Positions 40,797 to 51,200 of a stretch of 64,000 nucleotides of DNA are shown here, one piece after another. Below the pieces are notes generated by a model. The model searched no databases. It had not been told where the DNA came from and saw only the letters and a list, made by a program, of their open reading frames with translations. The translations under genes were made by a program, and so were the position numbers. Where the stretch lies: assembly GCA_017441385.1 (NCBI GenBank), contig JAFRXY010000083.1, positions 1 to 64,000 of the forward strand, read 5' to 3'. This DNA comes from Clostridia bacterium (GTDB lineage Bacteria > Bacillota > Clostridia > Oscillospirales > Acutalibacteraceae). Position 1 is the first letter of the stretch; each line of letters begins with the position of its first letter.

Positions 40797-40821
40797 TAAT
40801 TTTTCATGACCGTAGGAAGAA

Positions 40822-42099
40822 TTATCTGTAAATGACTTCGTCTCGGCCGGGGCCGTTGGAAACGATATCGATGGGGAAGCATATCTGCCCTTCGATGAAT
40901 TCAATGTATTTGCGGCAGTTCTCCGGAAGCTCATCGTAATTCTTAATGCCCCTCACGTCGCATTTCCAGCCCGGAAGATTCTGGAGAACCGGCTTTGCCT
41001 TGGACAGCAGATGAGTAACGGGGAATTCATGGGTGATCTTTCCATCGATCTCGTAGCCGACACAGATCGGAATTTCATCCAGATAGCCCAGCACGTCAAG
41101 ACAGGTCATGGCAACCTTGGTGGTACCCTGTGCCATGCAGCCGTAGCGCGTGGCAACACAGTCGAACCAGCCCACCCTGCGCGGTCTGCCGGTGGTTGCA
41201 CCGAATTCTCCCCTATCGCCGCCGCGTCTGCGCAGCTCGTCCGCCTCATCGCCGAATATCTCGCTGACAAATTCTCCCGCCCCAACCGCGCTGGAATAAG
41301 CCTTGGTGACAGTAATCACTTCGCTGATAGCGCGCGCCGGAATACCCGCGCCTACCGCGCCGTATCCCGCAAGGGTGGAAGAAGACGTAACCATCGGATA
41401 AATACCGAAATCGGTATCCTTAAGCGAACCCAGCTGACCTTCCAGCAGGATATTCTTGTCCTCGCGGACAGCTTTCTGGAGGAATTCAAATGTATTGGCC
41501 ACATAGGGAGAAACAATTTCTTTGCACTTCATGAGATAATCGTATATCTCATGCTCGGAAATCTCCGGCTTGTTATAGAGGTGCTTTATAACGGTGTTCT
41601 TGATATCCAGCACTTTCTTTATTTTTGCCCTGAGATACTCCTCGTCCGCAAAAAGCTCATTGACCTGAAAGCCTATCTTGGAATATTTATCCGAATAGAA
41701 GGGCGCGATTCCGGACTTGGTGGAACCGAACGCTTCGCCGCCCAGTCTTTCTTCCTCGTACACATCGAACAGCACATGATAAGGCATAATAAGCTGTGCC
41801 CGCTCCGAAATAAGGATCTTAGGAGCTGGTACTCCCTGCGCGACGACAGCGGCAAGCTCCTTTTCAAATTTAAACAGATCGAGTGCGACACCGTTGCCTA
41901 TGATGTTGACGGTATGCTGATGGCATACGCCGGAAGGCAGCAGGTGAAGCGCAAATCTGCCGAAGTTGTTGATTATGGTATGTCCGGCATTGGCGCCGCC
42001 CTGGAAGCGGATCACCACGTCCGACTCGGCCGCAAGCATATCGGTGATCTTGCCCTTGCCCTCGTCGCCCCAGTTTGCTCCGACTATAGCTCTAACCAA
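40822..42099 (-). CDS. purA: Adenylosuccinate synthase
   Basis: 425 residues. GTP-dependent ligation of aspartate to IMP in AMP synthesis. Motifs: GANWGDEGKGKITDMLA (P-loop with catalytic Asp), GGANAGHTI (catalytic His), EGQLGSLKDTDFGIYPMVTS, GRPRRVGWFD (Arg pair for IMP). Length is typical. Start ATG at 42099 preceded by GGAGATGAGCGTG. With guaA also in the window, both branches from IMP are present, but far apart. Confidence 0.96.
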   Translation of the reverse strand: MVRAIVGANWGDEGKGKITDMLAAESDVVIRFQGGANAGHTIINNFGRFALHLLPSGVCHQHTVNIIGNGVALDLFKFEKELAAVVAQGVPAPKILISERAQLIMPYHVLFDVYEEERLGGEAFGSTKSGIAPFYSDKYSKIGFQVNELFADEEYLRAKIKKVLDIKNTVIKHLYNKPEISEHEIYDYLMKCKEIVSPYVANTFEFLQKAVREDKNILLEGQLGSLKDTDFGIYPMVTSSSTLAGYGAVGAGIPARAISEVITVTKAYSSAVGAGEFVSEIFGDEADELRRRGGDRGEFGATTGRPRRVGWFDCVATRYGCMAQGTTKVAMTCLDVLGYLDEIPICVGYEIDGKITHEFPVTHLLSKAKPVLQNLPGWKCDVRGIKNYDELPENCRKYIEFIEGQICFPIDIVSNGPGRDEVIYR

Positions 42100-42173
42100 T
42101 CACGCTCATCTCCAATTTCATATTTTAATGGATTAATGCGCAGAATTGACAACGACAAATCTGCAACTTCGAT

Positions 42174-42202
42174 ATTATAGTACAAAATACGCAAACTGTC
42201 AA
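42174..42202 (-). promoter_or_regulatory. purA promoter
   Basis: Minus strand TTGACA, 17 bases, TATAAT, about 75 bp before the start codon. Confidence 0.85.
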
Positions 42203-42314
42203 CGCTATTTTTTCAGTTTTGCGGTTATTTTTTTGTTATTTGAGTTAATATTTTATTAACATTGGTATTATATAATATCCTGACAAATAGATAACATAAT
42301 CGGAGGATTAGCCA

Positions 42315-43454
42315 ATGAAAGCAGTTGTACTGTCCTGCAACACCGGCGAAGGCCACAACACCGCCGGCAAAGCGGTTTACCATAAATTCTTGCAGATGGG
42401 TGTGGAATGCGATTTTGTCGATACGCTCTCCATCGCCGGTACGAATGTTTCACGCACGGTAGATCATTCCTATGTCGGCATCACCACTTCCGTTCCGGCT
42501 GTGTTCGGAATGATGTATTCCATCGGGAGAGCTGTGAGCGATATCAACACCCGCCACCTTCACATGAAATCGCCGGTCTACGCCGCAAACACCCTTTACC
42601 GCAAGAAGCTGGCAAAATTCATTATTGACGGCGGGTATGACGTGGCGGTAATGCCCCACCTCTTTCCCGCAGAATGTCTCACCTCTCTGAAAAAGCACGG
42701 TGCGCTCGATATTCCCTTCATTTGCGTGGCAACCGATTACGCCTGCATTCCCTTCTGGGAGGAAACCAAGCCGGATTACTTCATCATACCGCACGCCGGG
42801 CTGGCGGAGGATTTTTATTCCAGAGATATTCCGAAGGACAAGCTGCTGCCCTTCGGCATTCCGGTCGACGATAAATTTAAAGCAAAAACCGACAGAGCGG
42901 AGGCGCGCAGGCAGCTCGGAATTCCTGACGACAAGCCTGTATTGCTCTTGATGTCGGGCAGCATGGGCTTCGGAGGGCTGGAGGGAATGACCCGCGCGCT
43001 GTATGAAAAATTCGGGCGGAATGTCCGCATTATCCTTATGTGCGGGCGCAATGAATCCATGCGGGAACATCTCGGAAAGGCCTTTACCGACATTCCCGAC
43101 ATCATTTTGCAGCCCTTCACGGACAGGGTGTCGCTCTTTATGGACGCTTCCGACATCGTTTTCACCAAGCCGGGCGGGCTTTCTTCCACGGAGGCCGCTG
43201 TGAAGAACGTGCTGCTGGTACATACGCCACCTATTCCCGGCTGCGAAACCATCAACGCGGCATTCTTCTCCTCACGCGGCATGTCGGTAAGCCCCGGTAC
43301 AAACGCTTCTCCCGAAGCCATTGCCGACGCGGCTTATTCCTTATGGCTTGACAAGGATGTTCAGAAGAAAATGCTCGCGGCGCAGCGGGAAAATATCAAT
43401 CCGGAGGCTGCGGACGAGATTTGCAGGTTTATTCTCAAAAAATATTCCAAATAA
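42315..43454 (+). CDS. Diacylglycerol glycosyltransferase (UgtP/MGDG-synthase type)
   Basis: 379 residues, GT28/MGDG synthase family. N-terminal domain: VVLSCNTGEGHNTAGKAVYH, the His-rich acceptor loop, and ICVATDYACIPFWEE. C-terminal nucleotide-sugar domain: LLMSGSMGFGGLEG, PFTDRVSLFMDASDIVFTK, PGGLSSTEAAVKNVLLV. It should add sugar to membrane diacylglycerol on the inner face, making glycolipids and lipoteichoic-acid anchors. GGAGG stands ten bases before the ATG. A phospholipid-synthesis gene follows, so the two form a membrane-lipid unit. Confidence 0.88.
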   Translation: MKAVVLSCNTGEGHNTAGKAVYHKFLQMGVECDFVDTLSIAGTNVSRTVDHSYVGITTSVPAVFGMMYSIGRAVSDINTRHLHMKSPVYAANTLYRKKLAKFIIDGGYDVAVMPHLFPAECLTSLKKHGALDIPFICVATDYACIPFWEETKPDYFIIPHAGLAEDFYSRDIPKDKLLPFGIPVDDKFKAKTDRAEARRQLGIPDDKPVLLLMSGSMGFGGLEGMTRALYEKFGRNVRIILMCGRNESMREHLGKAFTDIPDIILQPFTDRVSLFMDASDIVFTKPGGLSSTEAAVKNVLLVHTPPIPGCETINAAFFSSRGMSVSPGTNASPEAIADAAYSLWLDKDVQKKMLAAQRENINPEAADEICRFILKKYSK

Positions 43455-43513
43455 ATTGACATAGCGGCAGGGCTGTGATATAATGACTGCCGCGCGGAGG
43501 GATTCATACTGAA

Positions 43514-44179
43514 ATGCTGACATATCTGTTCTGGACGGCTGTATCGTTTTTTTCGGGAAGCGTCATGTACAGCTATCTCATTCCTAAAGTGTTTTATAGG
43601 AAAGACATCACCCGAATAAGCAAGGACGGCAATCCCGGATGCGGCAACGTCTTTACCTGCGTGGGAATTCCTTGCGGTATTCTCTGTCTGCTGCTGGAGC
43701 TCGCAAAGGGGGCGGTTCCCGTATGGCTGGCGCTGAGGTATCTCAGCCCCGACAATCCGATGTTCGCGGGCGTGATGGCCGCTCCTGCGCTGGGGCACGC
43801 CTTTTCCCCCATGCTGAAAAACCGCGGTGGCAAGGCGATTGCGGTTACCTTCGGCACATACATAGGGCTTTGCCCTCATTCGCTGCTTCTGTTTCTTCTG
43901 GCAATTCCCTTTGTGTTCTTCTCCACGGCACTGCGGATCAATCCCCACAGCCTGCGGGTGATGACCTCTTATCTGGTCACGCTCTGCATTGCGGTCTTTT
44001 TGGAAAGCAGACCGGCACTGCTGCTGGGGGCGGCTATCATTACGGCCGCCGTGATCTACCGGCATCTCGGGGATTATTTGCACAGGGAAAAACGGCAGTA
44101 CAGCATTTATCTTTTTTCAATCAGACTTTTCGGACATGAAACGCAAGACAACGGGTTTTCACATTCCGGCAAAGCATAA
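43514..44179 (+). CDS. plsY: Glycerol-3-phosphate acyltransferase (PlsY family)
   Basis: 221 residues with the three conserved PlsY loops: SGSVMYSYLIPKVFYRKDI, SKDGNPGCGNVF, and ALGHAFSPMLKNRGGKAIAV. This membrane enzyme transfers acyl groups from acyl-phosphate to glycerol-3-phosphate. It has about five membrane helices and a hydrophilic C-terminal extension (HREKRQYSIYLFSIRLFGHE) beyond the usual 200 residues. GGAGGG is 13 bases before the ATG, a rather long gap. It follows the glycolipid glycosyltransferase by about 60 bp on the same strand. Confidence 0.85.
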   Translation: MLTYLFWTAVSFFSGSVMYSYLIPKVFYRKDITRISKDGNPGCGNVFTCVGIPCGILCLLLELAKGAVPVWLALRYLSPDNPMFAGVMAAPALGHAFSPMLKNRGGKAIAVTFGTYIGLCPHSLLLFLLAIPFVFFSTALRINPHSLRVMTSYLVTLCIAVFLESRPALLLGAAIITAAVIYRHLGDYLHREKRQYSIYLFSIRLFGHETQDNGFSHSGKA

Positions 44180-44218
44180 TCCTAAAGCATAATACTATTG
44201 CAAGGACGGTATCGGTCA

Positions 44219-45046
44219 ATGAACAATTCGGTAAACTTCACTAAGAAATTAGGCTTCATCGGAGCCGGAAACATGGCAACCGCCATGATGAGCGGCGTAA
44301 CTTCGGGCGGCATTTTCCCCGCGTCGGATATTCTCATGTCGGACGTCAGCGCGGAACGGCTGCATTTTATTTCGGAAAATTACGCAGTAGGCACGACTTC
44401 TGACAATACGGAAGTGGCCGTAAACTGCGGCACGATCATTCTCGCGGTCAAACCGCAGTACTACTCGCAGGTTATCGCAGAAATCGCTCCTTTTGTCACC
44501 GAAGAACAGCTGATCATCACCATTGCGCCGGGGCAGACGCTTGCTTCACTGGCAGAGCGTTTCGGGAAAGACACATTGAAGATCATCCGCACCATGCCCA
44601 ACACTCCGGCAATGGTCGGGGCGGGCATCACCGCAGTCACCCCCAATGCCAATGTCACCGCCGAAGAACTGGAATATGTGCGGAAGATACTCGGCGGCTT
44701 CGGTATCAGCGAGGTCATCGGCGAAAATCTCATGGACGCGGTGGTTTCGGTGAGCGGCAGCTCGCCGGCCTATGTATTCATGTTCATTGAGGCAATGGCT
44801 GACGCGGCCGTTGCCGACGGAATGCCGCGGGCACAGGCTTACCGGTTTGCCGCGCAGGCCGTCATGGGCAGCGCAAAGATGGTGCTGGAAACCGGAAAGC
44901 ACCCCGCCGAACTGAAAGACATGGTATGTTCCCCCGCAGGTACCACTATTGAAGCCGTGCGCGTCCTTGAGGAAAAGGGTATGCGCAGCGCCGTCATGGA
45001 AGCCATGATGGCGTGTACAGAGCGCTCCCGCTCTCTCGGCAAGTAA
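44219..45046 (+). CDS. proC: Pyrroline-5-carboxylate reductase
   Basis: 275 residues from the ATG at 44219; a TTG at 44198 is in frame but less likely. Last step of proline synthesis with NAD(P)H. N-terminal Rossmann motif LGFIGAGNMATAMMSG, then ILAVKPQYYSQVIAEI, IRTMPNTPAMVGAGITAV, and the C-terminal helical dimer domain with SGSSPAYVFMFIEAMADAA and VCSPAGTTIEAVRVLEEKG. Third gene in a plus-strand run after plsY, followed by a strong terminator. Confidence 0.96.
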   Translation: MNNSVNFTKKLGFIGAGNMATAMMSGVTSGGIFPASDILMSDVSAERLHFISENYAVGTTSDNTEVAVNCGTIILAVKPQYYSQVIAEIAPFVTEEQLIITIAPGQTLASLAERFGKDTLKIIRTMPNTPAMVGAGITAVTPNANVTAEELEYVRKILGGFGISEVIGENLMDAVVSVSGSSPAYVFMFIEAMADAAVADGMPRAQAYRFAAQAVMGSAKMVLETGKHPAELKDMVCSPAGTTIEAVRVLEEKGMRSAVMEAMMACTERSRSLGK

Positions 45047-45058
45047 TTTTTTCCACAC

Positions 45059-45114
45059 AAAAAGCAGGACACACTGTTCAGGAGAATTCCGGATAGTGTT
45101 GTCCTGCTTTTTCT
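45059..45114. terminator. Terminator after proC
   Basis: AAAAGCAGGACA and TTGTCCTGCTTTTTC pair with an inner CACT/AGTG. It also lies downstream of the convergent membrane-protein gene. Confidence 0.85.
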
Positions 45115-45177
45115 TGCTGAAATTTTTCCAATCAAAAGAATGTCACCGGTGTGTCGCAGATTTTTCTAAACCGGCTC

Positions 45178-47145
45178 TTATGATGATTTTGAGAATTTAT
45201 ATACAAACGCCGCGTCATCTATGACATCAATGATAGTGCAATGAACATTCTCTCCATAGGTTTTGCGCATATACAGGGAAAAGTCAGACTCATCAAAGTT
45301 GTCGTCTGTCGTGATAAAATAGACATTGTCTTCCAGCAGCTTATCAGAATAAAACTCGCTAAAACCATAGTTCCTGATGGAATCGTAAAATGTTTTTGAA
45401 TATACCCCTGTTCCTCCCCAAAACATCAGATTACGCCGGCACCCTCGCAATTGCTTCAAATCCTCGAATAATGATTTATCTTCTGTGATAATATCATTAT
45501 TCAGATAGAAATTTTCGGGGTGATCTATACTGTATTTTTCTATTGCCATGACACTGGTATTTCCCTCGTCAAAAATTGATCTGAATCCTTTATTCAGTAT
45601 TAATCTCATCATCAAAAGAATAGCGCATATACTGAATGCAACACATAATATAACTATGCCCTGACCGTTTTCAGCAATAAATCTCACCAGTTTAGGCATC
45701 GGTGAATTCACTTTACTATGCTGTTGATTTTCCACGGCTGAAGCTGCATTCTCCATGATCCAGTTAAGTCCTTTTGTAAAAGTAATGATATCAATAACCA
45801 ATACAGGTATTGCCGCACACAAAAAAGAACGATGTAAAAAACGGCCGAAAAAGCAAAGATAGACTATTTCCATCGTTCCAAGCCAATTGACCGCGGAAAA
45901 ATACAGCAAATTCATCATGACGGTTTTTTTCTTCTTCCAGATCACGAAGAAAGCCGCCGTTCCGGACACAGCCAACAGGGCTATTACTACCGACACCACT
46001 CTCCTGACAATATCCGGTTTGGCATTGCCGCCCATTGTAAAAAAACAAACATAGGCATCGTGAATTTTTGATGCCAGCGTCTGCTCTCCTTGACTATTTT
46101 CACTGGTCTCCACAATTGCCTTTAAATTTTCACTGTTAAACCGGGGATCAATGTACATCCAGTTTCTTGAAACATCATATAATTCCTTGTCCCAGCCCAA
46201 CGATTCATAAAATTCTTCATTGCCTTCATAAGGAAGCACATAATGATCGCTGAACAAATATCTGTATTGATTCAATTCAACAAACGATTGGCTTTCCACT
46301 ACATGGTCTTTATAATATTGATCCACTCTGTAAAGGTTCATTATCAACGCAGACAGCGCAAATGTAGTGACAAACAGTATGATTTTTTCGCGTCTTCCTA
46401 TTCGTTCGCGGCATTTCATCAAAACAAACAGAAATGTCAGAATAAAAAAGGGAAGCTGGCTGTCGAAAGTTGAAAATCTCACCAATTCACACATAAGCAT
46501 CAGCGCCAGGCTGATGGAATAAATCAGAAAAAATCTCTTATCCGCTTTGCTGTTGCGGAGCGTAATTAAAAGCATTATTGCTGCTACGGCATACAATGCA
46601 GCGGTTATGGTCCATGAAATGATATGAAAGGGGTAAACCAGCAAAGCCGACACAAGGCAGATAGAGAATACATTTCCAATCCATCTCATGCGTCCCTGTT
46701 TGACCCGCTGTTCTTCTGTCATAACAAAAATGATTACAGACACGCATAGTATCGTCGACCCGACATGAAAGAAGGAATACCACGACACATTCGGAAACCA
46801 TGTGTAAAAAAACCGGAATACTACTCCAAGAGGCAAACAAATGAACTGATGATAACTTTCGGGTTTTCCTGTGAAATCACCACTGAGCGTTTTCATCATA
46901 TCCGTATCATCGTTGGTCATGAAAAACCCGCCTAAAAATCTGTACTTCAAGCTAAACAGCAGTGTTACACACAATAGTATAAAGAAAAAGCGAAATAGCG
47001 ACGAACCTTCGTACAGTTTCTTCATGCGAAGCACTATTGGTGCATAAATCCGTCTTACTTTATCCATCAGCAAGTTTCCTCCGATTTTATCATTTAAGTA
47101 TTCCAATCTCCTTGCGACAACCGCAATCATCCGGTAAATGAACAT
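45178..47145 (-). CDS. Polytopic membrane protein, glycosyltransferase-like (GT-C?)
   Basis: 655 residues with about 11-12 hydrophobic segments and an early loop FFMTNDDTDMMKTLSGDFTG; the acidic ND-D-D motif after the first helix recalls GT-C type transferases, in which such a loop holds the catalytic Asp. C-terminal soluble part of about 120 residues (YSIDHPENFYLNNDIITEDK...). AT-rich compared with neighbours and isolated between terminators. I do not recognise the exact family; glycan or lipid-linked sugar transfer is inferred only from topology and motif. Confidence 0.6.
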   Translation of the reverse strand: MFIYRMIAVVARRLEYLNDKIGGNLLMDKVRRIYAPIVLRMKKLYEGSSLFRFFFILLCVTLLFSLKYRFLGGFFMTNDDTDMMKTLSGDFTGKPESYHQFICLPLGVVFRFFYTWFPNVSWYSFFHVGSTILCVSVIIFVMTEEQRVKQGRMRWIGNVFSICLVSALLVYPFHIISWTITAALYAVAAIMLLITLRNSKADKRFFLIYSISLALMLMCELVRFSTFDSQLPFFILTFLFVLMKCRERIGRREKIILFVTTFALSALIMNLYRVDQYYKDHVVESQSFVELNQYRYLFSDHYVLPYEGNEEFYESLGWDKELYDVSRNWMYIDPRFNSENLKAIVETSENSQGEQTLASKIHDAYVCFFTMGGNAKPDIVRRVVSVVIALLAVSGTAAFFVIWKKKKTVMMNLLYFSAVNWLGTMEIVYLCFFGRFLHRSFLCAAIPVLVIDIITFTKGLNWIMENAASAVENQQHSKVNSPMPKLVRFIAENGQGIVILCVAFSICAILLMMRLILNKGFRSIFDEGNTSVMAIEKYSIDHPENFYLNNDIITEDKSLFEDLKQLRGCRRNLMFWGGTGVYSKTFYDSIRNYGFSEFYSDKLLEDNVYFITTDDNFDESDFSLYMRKTYGENVHCTIIDVIDDAAFVYKFSKSS

Positions 47146-47311
47146 CAGAACTACCGTCGTTCCCGGTTCACGCTGTGTATGATTATATCATGCCCGACTG
47201 AATAAATCAATAGTCAATCGTTGATCGTCAACAGTCTATCCAAGGGATTCACTATCGAACGATACAATTTCTTTCACATACCGGAACACCAAGGCGATGC
47301 TTCTGTCATAC

Positions 47312-48214
47312 TCAAAGCCTGCCGAGTAATTCGTTGATTTTTCCCCTGTCAGCAAGGCCGGGAGAAAATGCCGTCGCATTGCCGCATGCCGCGCCGAGTT
47401 TCAGCGCGTAGACATAATCGCGGGTGCGCTCATAGCCGGCTATGAATCCCGCCACCATGGAATCGCCTGCGCCGACTGTACTCAGCACAGTCCCCTTTAC
47501 TACGCCGGAACGGTAGACATTTCCGTCCTCCGCAAAGAGCACAGCACCTTCCCCGCCCAAAGACACAATGACATTTCTCGCCCCCATTTTCCGAAGCTCC
47601 CGGGCACAGTAACCTGTTTCGCTCTCGCCCGAAATCTCCCTGCCGAACAGTTCGGAAAGCTCTTGCAGATTGGGCTTGATGAGAAAGGGACGGAACGGAA
47701 GGCAGTTAAGAAGCAGTTGACCGGTCGCGTCCACGACAATACGGACATTTCTCCACTCGATACGCCGCAGAATGCGCTCGTAGGCATCATCCGAAACGGT
47801 GCGGGGAATGCTGCCCGCCAGCACAACGGTATCACCCTCTCTGAAAACTTCGGTCTTTGCAAGCAGCCGCGCGAAGTCTTCCTCTGCGATGTGAGGCCCC
47901 TGACCGTTGATCTCACTTTCACTCTCCGCCTTGATCTTGACATTCACGCGGGAAATGCCCTCCTTCAGCCGGATAAAGTCGGCGTTGATGCCCAGTTCCC
48001 GCAGGCGGTTTTCGATGGCTTCTCCCACAAATCCAGCGGTAAAACCAAGCGCCGTGCTGTTCATGCCGAGTTCCGCAAGGACAAGAGAAACATTGATCCC
48101 CTTGCCTCCGACATAGTATTCCTCCGCCGCAGTGCGGTTGGTAACGCCGCATACAAAGCTGTCCAGATGCACGACATAGTCGATGGAAGGGTTTAAGGTA
48201 AGTGTGTAAATCAT
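47312..48214 (-). CDS. fruK: 1-phosphofructokinase (PfkB family)
   Basis: 300 residues. Phosphorylates fructose-1-phosphate (or tagatose-6-phosphate in relatives). Motifs: TLNPSIDYVVHLDSF, GGKGINVSLVLAELGM, SLGGEGAVLF and the catalytic GAGDSMVAGFIAGYE with its Asp. Usual partners fruR and the fructose PTS fruA are absent here. It begins 23 bp after the sbcC stop, on the same strand, so it may be cotranscribed with sbcDC. Confidence 0.88.
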   Translation of the reverse strand: MIYTLTLNPSIDYVVHLDSFVCGVTNRTAAEEYYVGGKGINVSLVLAELGMNSTALGFTAGFVGEAIENRLRELGINADFIRLKEGISRVNVKIKAESESEINGQGPHIAEEDFARLLAKTEVFREGDTVVLAGSIPRTVSDDAYERILRRIEWRNVRIVVDATGQLLLNCLPFRPFLIKPNLQELSELFGREISGESETGYCARELRKMGARNVIVSLGGEGAVLFAEDGNVYRSGVVKGTVLSTVGAGDSMVAGFIAGYERTRDYVYALKLGAACGNATAFSPGLADRGKINELLGRL

Positions 48215-48237
48215 TTTGAAGCTCCTTGCTGATAGTT

Positions 48238-51200
48238 TTATGAAAGTTCCATTTGAATCGAGCTGCCGTGTTCGCCGCTAAGCACTCTCAGTTTCTGGGG
48301 AATGCTTTCCTCCAGCTTATCGACATGGGAAATAATGCCCACCAGCCGGTTGCCCTCGGTGAGCTGATGCAGCACGCTGATCACGTTGTCCATGCTGCCG
48401 TCATCGAGTGAGCCGAAGCCCTCGTCAATAAAGAGTGTATCAAGTTTCTGACCGCCCGCGTGATTCTGTACAACGTCGGAAAGTCCCAGCGCGAGAGCAA
48501 GCGATACCATAAAACCCTCGCCGCCCGAAACGCTGCCCGAAGGACGCTGTTTGCCGGTGGCTACATCCAGCACTTCCATGCCCAGTCCTGCGGCTTCGTT
48601 CTTCCGGTTGGCCTCGGTTGTGTGAATCAGCCCGAATCTTCCGCCGGTCATGATGTCCAGCCGGATATTGGCGTATTCCAGCACTTCGCGGAAGATTGTG
48701 CCCATTACATAGCGGTCAAAGCTGAGTTTGCCGCCCTCTGTTTTTGTGCCTACAGCAATATCCGCCAGACGGCTGATTCGTCGATAGGCGTTTTCCGATT
48801 CCGCCAATGCCGCTTTTGCGTCGGATATTGCTTTCAGCACCTTTGTGTGACCGCTCAGCGCATTTCTCTTGGCAATGGCAATATCGCCTGCGTCCGCCTG
48901 AGCCTTTCTTGCCTCCGCAAGAAGAACGCTGACGGCGGAGGCATCGACGCGTTTTTTTCCTTCTGTTTTCCGGAGAAGCTCATTGATGCCGTCGTTCGTG
49001 TTTTTCAGGTCGTTCCCGTAGCTGTCAATCCTTTGCCTGACCGACGCAAGCCACATCTCGCCGTCCTGCTTCCCGATCGGAGCAAGCGCGGAAAGATAAT
49101 CCTCACGCGATGCAAATCCGTTTCCGGCCAGTGCAGCCGCAAGCTTCTGCTCCGAGTCGCTGCTCTCGGATTCAAGCTGCGGAACGGTATTCTCCAGCGT
49201 TTCTATACTCCCCTTGATGGTGTCGGCTGCTTCCTTTGCCTTTTCATAAGCCTTCTGACGGGCTTCCGCTTGTCCGCTCATGTCAGCGATTGTCTCGGAC
49301 AATTCCGAAAGCCTTGCGCGGGCAGTCTTTTCATCGGGATAAATGAGCTGGTTTTTCATTTCCTCTATCGCGGTCTGAATGCCGGAAACCTCTATCTCCA
49401 GTTCCTGACGCTTGCGGCTCTGTAAGGCAAACTGCTCTTCCAGCTTTTCCTGTCCGGCGCTCTCCGCCTTTTCCTGAATGACCAGCTTTCTCCTGCGTTC
49501 CGCCTTTTGCCGTGCAGCTTCAAAAGCGGCGGAATATTCCTCGTTTTCCCGTCTGAGAGCATCGCGGATACCGGCCAGATAACCGGGTGAAGATAGCACG
49601 TCCCAGCCGATGCAGTCCGGGTCGAGTTTCTGCATGGCGGAAATGATCTCATTCCGGCTCCGGTCGTTCAGTCCGTCCTGCTTATCAATCTCGGCTTCCT
49701 TGTCCTTGCGCCTTTTTTCCGAGGAACGGGCGGACTGCTCCGCCTTTTCCACGACTTCCTTTGAGGGAACATGCTCCGAAGGAAGGGCAAAACAATGGGG
49801 TTCTCCCTTGCGGAACGGGGTATGGCAGACGCGGCACACCGTCATCCCCTTCTGGTTCAGTTCCTCCTCCATCGCTCCTGCAATGATGCCAGCCTGACCG
49901 CCGAGAAACGCCTGATACAGCCGGTGGTATTGTTCCTCCGCACGGGACGCCGCCGCCGTGAGGATCAGCAGTTCCTCCTTGGCCTGACTGACTTCATCTT
50001 CTTTGCGCAGCAACCCCTTGATGGAAGCGATAATGCCCTTCCTTGCGTCGGTGAGGGTTTCATACCGTTCCTTACTCACGTCGCGCCCGTTTCTGAGCCG
50101 TTCCTCCTCAGCGTCACATCCTTCCAGAGAAGCTATCTCCGCGCGTATCTGATTCAGCTTTGAAACCTGTCCGTTTTTTTCAGACTCCGTATGTTTCAGG
50201 GATTCCGACGCGTCGGTGAGAGCGTTTCTCTTTTCGCCAAGCAGCTTCTGCCTGCGGCTGAGTTCCTCGTATCGCGGAAGGGTGGATGCCAGATTGTTTG
50301 ATTCCGCCTGCAATTTTTCAATTTCAACCCGAAGCGGACGGTCGGCTTCCACCGCCGCGAGCGCAGTCTGTGCGGCTTCTTTCTGAACGGAATAAGCGGC
50401 TTTCATGCCTTCCAGCTTTTCCGCCGTCTGCTTCAGGCTTTCCCGCGCTCTGCAGGCAGCTTCATCGAAAGATCTGACCCTGCGCAGGGCCTTTTCTGCG
50501 GTCGCATAAACCGTGCGCTGAGCCGATATCGCTTCTTCGCTGCTCATCAGTTCTTCCAGATGCCGCTTTTTCCGATCCAGCTCGTCAAAGAGGGCATTGT
50601 CGGCTTTAGCCGCTTCTTCGGTACGCATGAGCCTTTCCACGGCTGCCTCCTTCTTCCGGCATTCCTCCTCACACGCGTCAAGCTCAGCCGTTTCACGGTC
50701 GGTCAGCGCCTGTAAGTTCTCCACAAGCTGAGGATGACCGGGAAGATAGTTTTCGGCAAGCGTCTGTTCTCCGTCAGGAAGGACAAACATTTTTTTCATG
50801 ACGGTTTCTATCTCACTTACGTATTCCTCGTTCTTTTTATGCAGCCTTTTTCGCAAAGAATCCAGCAGATTCTGCAACCTCACATATTCTGAGCTGTCGA
50901 ACAGCTTTCCTAAAATATCACTCTTGCGCCCACCGTCGGCCTTCATGAATTCACGGAATTCTCCCTGCGCCAGCATGGCAATGCTCTTGAACTGCTTCGC
51001 GTTCATTCCCAGCAGCTTCTCACAGCATTCCCTGACGTTGCCGTCGCCCTCTGTGGGGGCTTCTCCCTCGGGGAAAAAGAGCGCCTTTTTGGAAGCGTCC
51101 TCGTCGTATTCTCCTGTGCCACGCTTCTTTGAAAAATGCAGTCTGCGCTCTACCCGGTAGCTTTTCCCCTGATGAATGAAATCAAGTCTGACCACAGTAT